This document shows, one piece after another, positions 51,103 to 61,980 of a stretch of 64,000 bases of DNA (the stretch's first letter is position 1; every line of letters begins with the position of its first letter). Source of the DNA: Andrena cerasifolii (lineage: Eukaryota > Arthropoda > Insecta > Hymenoptera > Andrenidae); contig NC_135124.1 in assembly GCF_050908995.1 (NCBI RefSeq), forward strand, positions 9,920,001 to 9,984,000, in the 5' to 3' direction. The position numbers and the translations under genes were made by a program. Below the pieces are notes generated by a model that worked only from the letters and a program-made list of their open reading frames with translations, had not been told where the DNA came from and made no database searches.

Positions 51103-51835
51103 AGTGTGCCCCGTTGCCAGGCTTCCCTGTGTGCGCGCGAACGACGCGAGTTCGTGCGATCGTTAGGCCAGCTAGAGGATAGCGTGGGATCTCTCTGCCA
51201 GCACTTTTTACGGGGCTGTTTAGCGGGACTGTCCGCGATACGGATTCTCATCGGTGCATGATTAAAGCTGGATGATAGGCGTGATAGCTCCGCGAGCACA
51301 CGAGTTGCAATTGATCTCCGCTGCGATTAGACGAAACATTCGTAATTGACGCAACGGAATAAGCGAGCGATCTGATGCGCGGAAAGTGATCGGGCTTGGT
51401 CAGCTGGTGTGTTGATCTTCGTGGAAGATAGTGGGGATGTTGCGCGAGTGCTGAGGTTTATTTGCAGAATGTACTCGTGTCGCTGGGCAATGACTCGTGA
51501 TTGCTTGCTTGATTAGTGATCGCTGCTGGTCTCTCGGTTTCCAGATTCGTGGCTTGCAAGATCAAGGTGATATTTAGTTTCTAAAAGTCGCTGCGAAATT
51601 CTGCAGCTTGCAGTTACGCGGCGTAATTTTTCCCAACGATCAACAGCCTTCGTCGTTAATTTAATACGAAATCGTTGAAGTCGCGGTTTCACCCGGCAAA
51701 GAACTGCCCATAATTTATCGCGTCTCGTAGACTGACGCGGTGGATATAATTCATTGGAATAGTACTTCTGGCGGTGGACAAGAAGTGCCATTATTACTAT
51801 AAATCACGGCCGGCGGGAACACGCTAGTCCTGTAT

Positions 51836-52070
51836 TCAATTAAACCTAAAATCAATTACCGATCGCCGGCGGAACTTCCGAGGATCGTTCAATCGGTCAA
51901 TATGAGACGAGCAAGAAGAGGAACGGACAGAACGGACTGCAGCACGATGGCAAAAACGCAGATCTCCTCGTATAAACCGACACACGTGACTCTATACGGT
52001 TGCCGGGATGCCAGCAATTGTGTAACTATTCCGCGCCGATACTCGACGATTAAATCTTCCAGCGGCTATG
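51836..52070. repeat. diverged segmental duplication, copy 2
   Basis: This is a direct repeat of 50839-51102, about 1 kb downstream. CGACGATTAAATCTTCCAG (19 bases) is identical in both copies. The ~730 bases between the copies do not look repeated, so this is not a simple tandem array. Confidence 0.8.
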
Positions 52071-55000
52071 CGAAACACAGCGCACATATTTCTCTGTATA
52101 CCGGGTGTGCCGTGAATTCGCGAAACCAGTAGATCCCATTTTCCACCTATACAAATGTAAATGTTTCCTTCATCCATTATGCCGAACAGTTCTCATAAAA
52201 TGTTGTCACTGTATCAATTCCCTGCATCGCATCAGCCGATTTCGATGTTAAAATAAATTCCAGCATACGATTTCAAGAACAATTTTCGTAGAAGTAAGGA
52301 TTTAAGACAGAGAGATCTACTTTGCTAGCCAGAAACCTTCGGACAACCTCCTTAATTAGTACACGAGCATTTTATTACGTTACAGTAAAAGTTGGGTGTG
52401 CTCGTTACTGAAATCGTAATTAATTTTCCGTCAGCTTTGGCGTAGCGGTCGTTTAAGGCCATTATGAGGCTATCCGTTCGCCATAAATGCGCCAAGCAGC
52501 GAGGTTAGCCAAACATGGTGGAGGAATAGCCTCTCAGTGGCCTTGAGCGGTCAGTTGATTTTGTTCCAACTATAATAACTGGAAGCATCCTTTCCCTCCG
52601 ACGTCGTAACGCGATTTAAAAAGCAACCTTGGGCATGGTTTATTTATCCCGGCGATTTAATCGATTCCGAATAAAAGGCGCACCCTTGGAGGGACCGCTG
52701 ATTGGCAAGAAGTCCGCCGCCACCCCGTGTGGCCGAAAAACCGGTATTAGTTGCTGCCAGAGACAGATAAAATCGTCTTTCGCTCCGGCTTCGAAGGAAA
52801 CCGCGAGCGCCGCGAGTATCGGCGAGTTTTTCTGCCAGTTATGGCAGCCGAGGCGACACGAGCATTTGTAGGTTTGCGATCAATCGGACGATCTCGTGAC
52901 GATCGAAAGCTGGCCGCAAGAAGTCGTTCGAGCCGAGACACGCCGAAACAGACTTCTTTCTTCGATGCGTGCTCCGAGGTCCGTGAAAGGCTTCAAGAGG
53001 AATCCCGATGGATTTTATTTTTATTTTCTGCCTCGGTTTTTTCACACGCCGGATTAGCTTTGGAACCTGAAGAGGCGGTTTAAATATAGATCAGGTGTTG
53101 ACGGAATTTTACATAAAGCAGATCGGCATATTATTATTGTTGCACGAGAACTGTTGCCGGGAATAAGCGGGAAATAATGTAATTGCCCCCGAACGCGATT
53201 CGTTCTCGCGAACTAATAAATTTGAGTTTTAGTGGCGTGTAAGACGGCTGCTTTATCGATTAGTAGCTTTCTAGAATTCTTGGAGAGCTATTTTCGCAAG
53301 CGTTGGAATGATTATCTGGAAACACGATAACATTAATTGCCTCTGCACATGAATTCTCTGTGAAACGGAAAAGCAGCTATTGTTAGAACGTGACGATAAT
53401 GTGCTCCTGAGAAAACCCGACTTCTTTGTTAGGTCATCAACGGACTGGAACCACTAGCACGAGTTTCACGTGGCTAAAAACGCGCGATAATGGGTCGATT
53501 TTATATTTAATGCAGCTGAAATTCAATTATATTAAATGGGACTAATTGCCGCACTCCTCTGCCGAGAGCCGTGAATGCTTCTGCAGAATCCTCGTTCATT
53601 ATACCTGCATTATTTTACATTGCATTTTTCAGGTAAAATTATTACCGTCGTAAAGGTACACTGTACACATTCGTTTCGTAACGATCCTTATCGGAAAGCG
53701 CTCGCATAACTATCCACTTTGTTTGCGGCGATCACGATGGATCTCACGTTCCCTTAATTACGGTAATTACCCTTTACTATTGATTTCCCTAACCACGCAA
53801 CAGTAATTATTACAAACTTACAGCTTCGACATTCAATGAACCAACCTCGCCACAACCAACCCCACCATTATGAAATCTACGACCATTCGGCAATACACGA
53901 GAACCACAATAATTGCCCTGCCACTCAATTATCTTCGGCAGAAAAACTTCGCCAAATATTAACACGTTCCTAGCGCGAAGCAAATGCTTTCCAGCATTTC
54001 GTAATCAAATTCTTCCATCAAACATCCGTGTTTGCCACGGAAGAAGGGATTCAGAGGATCCGCAAAGGATCTATCTAAGACATCCAACGTCATCCCAACC
54101 TGTCCCACTAAACTGGGAGCAGCGTAACACGAGTGAAACGCAGAAGTATCAAAGCCCGACGCGTTCATCTTGCGCCTCGGGAGTGGGATCGTTCCAAGAT
54201 CAATTTACCCCGCGTCGTTCGCACGGAAACCTTTAACCGGGCATTTAGCCGACTTTATGGAATACTTGGAAGCACGGTGCCCCGTACGATCTATATTACG
54301 ATTACGACGGCGCCGGTGTACCGGCTGTTTGAGCGTTAACGTTACCGCTCGGCTAGAGAGCAGCTAGCCGGGCTCTCGTAAAAACCGCTTTGTACGTGCT
54401 TTAGTAATTGTTCGGCCTGCGCGTAGTGTGCAAAAAATTTTTATAGTTTTATTCTCCACGACCGGCCGCGGATAGGAGCGGGGGGGCCTCTCGCAGAGGC
54501 GAAGTCAAATCGTTATTTTCCAGGGGCCACGTCGCTGACCCTTACGTTTTTATCGTGCCGTTTTACAAGCAACGATGCAGCGTCGTGCTGGCCGTCTGTT
54601 GCAAAAACGTCGGCGGTGGTGCCGTCGGCCGCGAGAGCTTTTAGAAGCAGAAATTCAGCACGATCGTTGCTTGAAATATCGGAGGGAGATCGAGGTAATT
54701 ATAGGGGAGTCTGGTAAAGCTTGTATTACGCTTCCACGGGTGATTGGTTATTAAAATACCATTATCACGCAAGTGTTCGGCATTTAAAAGCCCCGGCGCG
54801 GAGCACGTGAATGTTAAGAACCATTACGACCTACGAAATCTCCATTCAAGACAGCAGAGGTTCACACCATTAGCTAATGATAGATTCAATTACCGCGAAA
54901 ACGCCCGCACGTGTGAAGTCTGCGTTAAACATTCATCCGGCGTATGCATAATGCCATTTAATGCAACGGGCGCAGCGCCCATGAATAATTGCGCGGGGAT

Positions 55001-57608
55001 AAAGCTTGCAGGATAACACCGCTGGGTGGAATCGGTGAGATTCTGGAGTACGCGCGGCGATGAATGCGCGGCGATACGATCTTGAGAATTAATACCATTC
55101 GCCGGAAGATGCACGACGGTCGCCGACAGTTACACGGGGCGAAGCTCCCGGGGAAATCGAATACCACTCGATCGAATCAGGAAAATTGAAATTCTAGAGT
55201 ACACGAGGCGACGAGCGCCCCGTCGTCGCGCGAATAAATTTCGCCTCCGCGCGGCGGCTGAAAAATCGCGCGGAGTGGGTCGATAAAGCGTCAGGCACGT
55301 CGAGGTTTTCCGCCGCGCCGATTATTTGCAGCGGGCCGGGGGCCGGAGGTTTACACGGCGCGTCCAGGGCGAGACAAACGGCGCGGTAAATATCCGTCCG
55401 ACACATCTATAAGGCCAATAATTGCGGGGACCTTGAAGCCCGGCTGCGATCTCGTCGCCGTTCGAACAACTCGCGGGACAACTGCTCCCATCGAAACGTC
55501 AAATTTATCCCCGCGCGGCAGAAAGGCGAGACGACCGGCCCAAGGCTCCCTCCGCACCGGCTTGACAGCCAAAGTTAAAATTATAACGAGCTTTTTGCCG
55601 TTCGATTATTTTCGAGACGCGGCCGTGCGCCAGCCTCGGCGCGACAGGGGATTCTTGTGATCAAGAGGCACGGTTGTGCCTCGCGCCAAGTATGTATAGG
55701 TATGTATGCGCAGCGGACGCAGAGTGGATCTATTACGCCACGACTCGCTATCAAGAACCCTGAGATTTCCGAACCTCAATAACGGCTGATCCGATTACAT
55801 TTTGAATGGTCTTAATGGATAGCTTGGGTTTGATTTATATGAGACAAGTGTCTTCGTTTTGTTCCTACGGGCCTTATGAGCTGAGATATTTCGATGTGAA
55901 GTTGCGATTTGCTGAATTTTATATTCATATATATATAAGAAATTTTACAAATTTCCAGAAACTTATGCGAAAGAAGATGTCTATCTATCTATCTATGTAT
56001 ATTATGCATTTTAGATTGTAGGGGAGTTATTGTAAATTATTGATACTAAGACAATTAGCATTTCTTCGGTTTCGCAGCGCCAAGTATTTCGAATAAAATA
56101 TTTATTCGTATTAAAATATTTATTTGTACAAATATATATCTGCTTAATATTATTTAATACATTTTTTCATTGTATAAATAGCCATTGTGATAATTGGCGC
56201 AACTGTTGCATATCATTACTTTTGTAAAATTAAATATAGAACATTAATATAATATTAATTTACGACAATATTTTTAAATGGGATTCTTTTCGAAGGGATT
56301 ATATACTTGGCGCTCTTTTCTGTACCTTTTTGTAAAAAAAGGTAATTTAGCGGGGATTAAAATAGACGCCACTCGTCCTAAAACTGATTCCAAGCCCGAT
56401 TTTTATTTAGCGGAATAATTTTATTAGCGAGCAATCGCAGGAAGAGGACCTATTGGCTCGTGCCACGAAGGGACGTCGAGGGCTGAAGTACGGCCTGCGT
56501 AAGTATGGACGATGCACGGCCCGGTGGGACGATCGCAATTAGAGACAGAGGGCCGCGTAAAGAAGCCACGAACGGCAGGAGCGGAGGGGTGGGAAAACGA
56601 GGGGAAAAAGCCGAGGCCGTGAACAGTACCACGAAGTCGTGACCCAGCGTCGGAATGGAGTTATCGGCTATGAACCGGCTGCTAGAGAGCCATCCCGCGG
56701 CACCGTGGTTCTCGAAGGCGTAAATTGGTCGAGGGGGATCGTTTTATTACGAGAGGGGGATGCTGGAAGGGCCGCGGGTGCTGGGGGAGGGCGAGGAAAG
56801 GGAGCACGGGTCTTGAGGCATGAACCGGACGGTCACTGTGTTGCCCTTCTCTTTCGTTCTGTCTTTGTGCACGGCCACCTTCTTCGCCCGCACCCCCTCC
56901 GCGCCTTCTGAATCCGCGTTTTATTCGTCGTGCACAGTACGCGGACGAGGAGATACCGAGACACCGTTCAGCTACACCACGGCATACCATGGCAAACCGT
57001 ACCAAACCGTGCCTCCTGCGCGGAATCTCGCTCGCTGACGATCAGGGGTTCTCATCGCGAACGATATCGCCTCCGTCCTTCGCGACTTCTCCAGGGCAGA
57101 GCTCGTGAGAGTAAAGAGGACCTTCTTCCCCTCGATACCTTGTCCATTGTTGTTGTCTCGAGACAGGACCATCGGCGTGACTGAATTACGGTTATTGGAG
57201 GATCGGCTCCTATTCAACGGTAACGGCTACCAGGCTCGTGGAGCTAACCGAATGACTTATTCATCGTTTGCGCAGCATCATCCTCGAACGACAAGATTAA
57301 TTACGCCCGGGGAGCGCCGCGTGTATTCCGCGGGAACGGCTCCGATCCTCGAAGGAGGGAAGTTTTGTGTTACGCGATTAGCGGCGGCCTCAATAATCAC
57401 TGTCTCCTATTGTGGCGAACGAGCGGCGGGCCCGTGGATGATTGATGTTAAACGGCGGACAATTAGCCCGGCCGGTGTTCCGCGCCGATCCATCGATATT
57501 AATAAGCAACGGAGGCACGTGCATCGCTGGGAAGTCTTCTAGTTATCCGTGACAAATCAGCCAGGTCCCTTGCCCCCACGGCTTTCAATGAGGCATTCGC
57601 GGTTATTG

Positions 57609-57635
57609 CCCCCCCCCTCCCCCTCCCCCTCCCCC
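57609..57635. repeat. (CCCCCT)n simple repeat
   Basis: C runs of five to nine are separated by single T residues, all pyrimidine on the plus strand. Confidence 0.9.
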
Positions 57636-57742
57636 GCCGAGATTAATGGCTGATCGAAGCGCGATTCATCGCCCGATACGCCGGGCCACGGCCTTGGATT
57701 CCCAGCCACAGCGCGAAACAAACCAGAATCTCGGACGTGCGG

Positions 57743-57761
57743 GCGCGCGCGCGCGCGCGCG
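57743..57761. repeat. (GC)n dinucleotide repeat
   Basis: There are nineteen bases of uninterrupted alternating G and C, a Z-DNA-prone tract. Confidence 0.95.
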
Positions 57762-57939
57762 TTCTGGCACGGCGCAAGGTTCACGGCTGCTTCATCCGCC
57801 ATAAATATTCGCCGCATACGCGCGAGCTAGCGAGCCGCTGCGAGCAGGCTATCGCTGCCGGCCGATTAACTGCATTTAACAAACCGAATTTTACGAGCGT
57901 AACCAGCCCCGGACTCGTTTCGGCGAACCGCGGTACTTT

Positions 57940-58641
57940 CGGTAATCATTTAGAAGTCCTCCGTCCTCACCGATTTCAATGATTTTTGGATATGTCGTCG
58001 GGCAAACGATTCTGAACAACTTTTTCCTATAGATGTTACAGCCGCTCGACCTTCGTTTCCGAGATATTCGCGAAAAACTACTGCTACTGCACAATGGATT
58101 CTGCCGTATACCTGCCTACAGTAGGTACGCGTCCGTGGCAGCGTATGCGCCTGCGCGGGACAAAACAAATGACGAAGCTGACCTTCGTTTCCCAGATATT
58201 TGCGAAAAACTTCTTTTGACTTATTTCGACGCAACGCATTCCTCTTTCTAACTTGTCCCGGGATTAGTATTGGTTGGGGTAGATCAGGGGGGCGCGCGCC
58301 CGCTCGCGGGCGCGTAAAGCATCCTGGCGAACCGATATGAGTCGGCGTGTTGACGGGCATCCGCAAGTTTCTGGTTCAAATCTCTAAACTCACATCACGT
58401 TCGCTATGATGCTTTACGCGCCCTCCGCACTAATCTAGCCCCGACCAATACTAATACCCGGGACAAGTTGGAAAGTGGAATGCGTCGGAACAAATCGACA
58501 GAAGTCTTTCGCAAATATCTCGGAAACGAAGGTCGTGCCGCGGTAACGTGTGTGGGAAAAAGTTGTTCAGAATCTTGATCTTGATGACATATCCAAAAAT
58601 CATTGAAATCGGTGAGGACGGAAAACTTCTAAATAATTGCC
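57940..58641. repeat. ~700-bp nested inverted repeat (foldback element)
   Basis: Three collinear inverted block pairs form one large hairpin. The outer pair is 57955-58026 with 58554-58627 (shared CCGTCCTCACCGATTTCAAT). The middle pair is 58243-58284 with 58432-58472 (ACTTGTCCCGGG, AGTATTGGT). The inner pair is 58307-58340 with 58386-58423 (GGGCGCGTAAAGCATC). The loop is about 45 bases. The left arm is longer because a segment starting GACCTTCGTTTC...GAGATATTCGCGAAAAAC at 58047 recurs at 58177. No transposase frame is present. Confidence 0.8.
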
Positions 58642-61600
58642 GATCGCAGCTTCCGGAGCGATCGAGAATTTCACTCGCAGCTGGACGAATTCGATTATTA
58701 GATCGCGACGATGATGGGTGTATGTTTGTTTGACGTGACATTTCCTTCTTTTGTGAATTGCTCGCGGACTTTGGAGGGGTAGTTTGCATGGCAGGGTTTG
58801 AGAAAGGAGTAAATCTCTTGTGGGCGGACAGACTCGAGTGTAAGTCAGAGTTATTAGTTTTGCAGGAAGACACTGGGAATATTTAAAGTGCTGTGTAAGA
58901 TCAGGTGTTAAATTTTGGGCGTGAAAGTTGGTAAGGCATATGGACACCAAAAGAAGAAGAAAAAAGAAGCTTTAAACATGAGATAAAATTTGACTTATAC
59001 TCGGTTGCCGCCCACCAGAGAATTTATGTCAGTGATTACGTAAAAAGTAAAGAAAATTATATTCATTATGAAAGATATATTGGATGAAGGCACCTACATG
59101 GAAGTTTTCGTATTGCGCACATATTGGAAATTGCTGCAGCGCTTATTGTTCACGAAGATCGAGTTTATACCGTAGCAGAGAGATTAAACGCACCCTCCAG
59201 CGCGACAGCTGTATCGCCGAATTAATTATCGCGGAATTGGTAAATGTAAATTATCGCTGTATCGACAACTGCCGAATGAAATGGTGGAAATCTTCTCAAC
59301 TCGCGTGTTTCTCGCGCAGAGGCCGGTCCGCGATCAATTTCGCGCGCTATAAATACTTTTATTAAACGTCAAACTGCACGCGATTGCCCAATCCGCTCCC
59401 CATTTGTGCTTGAACAACGCGCAACATTAAACGTAATAAAGCGTCGTCGTGTTTAGCAGGATTAATTTAGCTGTTGCAAATTGACCCATCGCTTGCATTT
59501 ACAATCGTAGTCGATAAAATATCAACGATAATGAAAAGCTGCTGCATCGCGGAGCATCTCGCCACTCATCGTTTTACGTCTCGCTGAGCCTAGTATCATT
59601 AGCAACCAAGGAAAAACTAATCCTCCCTATCCTCCCGAAACGTCCCCTTTTCGGTGGAACACGCATAAAAGCTGTTGCAGGCATTTCCAAGCGGAATCCT
59701 AGCGGCTCTGACAATAGCGCCCAGAATCTTCATTCAGAGGAATTCTTTAACCATTTAGCAGAGTGCCGCGCAAAATACAAGTAAGCTGCGGGGGGTTTGA
59801 TCAAAATTAATTTCGCCCTCGGCGAACAGGATTGCCCAGGGCGTGCGATTCACGGAATGCCCCCGAATAAGCGACGCGAAAACGAGCCCGCGTCGCGACG
59901 CCGCGCCGTTCACAATCGCGGCGCGAAATGCTGGGATCATTCGGCAAGCGTGAACGCGACAAAAGAAGGTCTCTCCAGCATCCCGTGCCCCATAAATATT
60001 CCCGGGGGTCCTCTTCCCGTGCAGAAGCACTGTCCGCGTCGCTGAATCCGAGTTATGTGCAAACGCGCTAATAACGAGCCGATTCTATAGGCACCGCCAT
60101 GAATTCCGTCGTGCCGCTATTACGCGGCACTCTTGTCACCCCCCGGAATTTATAGACCCTGCTGCCGGCCAGATATACCACTGATCGGACGTGATCGTTT
60201 CCTGGAAACTGCTCGAAAGATCGACTGGCTTTACTTCCACCACGTGTTGTTCCAGTGGAACTTGTTTAATATGGAAATCGAGCTGCTCCTAATCGCGCGG
60301 CGGATAACACGGAGGAGATTAGAACGTTTCGGGCACTGATTAGTCACTGCGCGGACTAATTAGTTCCCTCCAACCCAAACGTTTCTATGTAATACAAATC
60401 TGGATCTGTCTCTGGGACACTTTGGGTTTCGTCCTTAAAAACTATTTCCTGAATTTTCCCCCGATCCAGCGCCACGATATTGGCATTTTCTTGTTTCCGC
60501 TACGCAATCTGGTGGCGTAAATTAAAGCAGTCTAATCGGGTTAGCTGTCAAATGTAATTGGCAGTATTGGGAGTTTCGACTGTTCGATGATCGATTTTGT
60601 AGAATTTAACAGACTATTTAATGACAAAACCATTATTGCACTCTGTTTCGATACTTGTGTGACAGCAGTCCTGTAACGCGACTGACCCGATTACAGAGCT
60701 TACTTTAGCATTTCCCAATTCCTGTTGGAAAATTTCCAGTTCTCAGTTCGGTTGGAAATTATATTTAAAGAAGCTTCGAGCGAAACATGGCTGGAATTTA
60801 TCCGGGCAACATCGAATCAGCTGCGGATCGTTAGTAGGCGCGACAAAGCTCGTTGAAACTGATAAACCAGTTCAATTATCGGATCAGCAGAATTCGCGTG
60901 GCTCATTAAAGTCGATTAACGTCGTGTCTTCGCGCGCCTCGCGTATGAATATAGATGAGGGCCATAAATATTGCCCGCTTAAATATTAACGCTTAAATAA
61001 ACGCTGCGGTAATTTCCCATGTTTAACTCTGTATCCGACACGGTGGTGTCGCTCGCATGGCCACCGTTCGAAAGCGGGCAGGGAAAAAGAAGCACGCAGC
61101 GGGGGAATATTAAACCGTTCGGAGGAAGGTCCAGGGCGAGGAATTGCCTTTATGAAGGGAAGAGAGATAAGGGGGGGGGGCGCGGATAAACGACGCGACA
61201 CGTTGTCCGCGATGCAAACGAGCGCAAACAAATAACGTAACTGTCCAGTCCCGCGGACACGTCGTCGTTTAACCAGTCGGGATACAAGGCGTCCGACTAT
61301 TAGCATAATCGGAAACGATATCCGCCGATAAACCGGGCCGACCTACTACAGTTCAACGGGCGAAACGTTTTCTCAACTTAACAAGTAGGACTCGTTAGAC
61401 GCGACGATAAGATAACGCCCGGGAATTAATGCGTTGTTTAGTTTGCTCGTGGCGATGGTTTAATGTAAATTATAACAGTCTGCCTATCTTGCTGGCCATT
61501 AAACGGTTCGACGGTATGTAACGCTGTGCTCGGGAAGCGAGGTGCGGGTAGTTCGAGAGGTAAACGTTCGTCCAATCGGTGGTTCGAACATTTTATGCTT

Positions 61601-61700
61601 ATTCGTTAACCAACTATGTATGCTGCATTATGGGGTGTAAAGATTGCGCGTCACTGTCGATGTGCGGTGATGAAAAGTTGCCGCCTGGACCCCTGCGCCC
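58642..61700. other. presumed intron or upstream DNA, no gene
   Basis: The interval has mixed composition and a 10-base G run at 61171-61180. No supported frame or RNA gene was found. Confidence 0.45.
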
Positions 61701-61980
61701 AGGGCCTTATCCTTAAAAAAGAATTATGATTTTACCTAAACTATATCTTTTTTCTGTATTATTACACTGAGCGTTTTCAGTAAACTACCGCTTTATTTTC
61801 TCGAAAAAAGGGCCCCTGCTCGGAAGGCCCCTAGGGCCCTGCCTTTAAAAAAAATTATGATTTTATCCAAGCACTGTATTCTTTTTCTGTACACTTACCC
61901 CTTTTTAGTAAACTACCTCCTCATTTTCCCGAAAAAATGGGTCCCTCAGAACGTTTGCCACATGGGCCTTTTTTCTTAAA
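61701..61980. repeat. 132-bp tandem repeat, two copies and a partial third
   Basis: AGGGCC...CTTAAAAAA at 61701 recurs at 61833 and in degraded form near 61962. Each unit continues AATTATGATTTTA, then TTTTTCTGTA, AGTAAACTACC and an AAAAAA-GGG segment. The copies differ at many sites, so the array is old. Confidence 0.85.

Larger units (their letters stand above)
52071..57939. other. presumed intron or upstream DNA, no gene
   Basis: No supported gene is present. The stretch 55850-56340 is strongly AT-rich with CTAT repeats at 55981-55996. A C/T simple repeat (57609-57635) and a CG repeat (57743-57761) lie near the end. Confidence 0.45.

Noticed and set aside
58307..58385. tRNA-like B box GGTTCAAATCT in the loop of the 58-kb palindrome
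   Set aside because: The flanking bases do not form a T-stem, the A box is poor and no acceptor stem is found, so no tRNA or tRNA-derived SINE is called.
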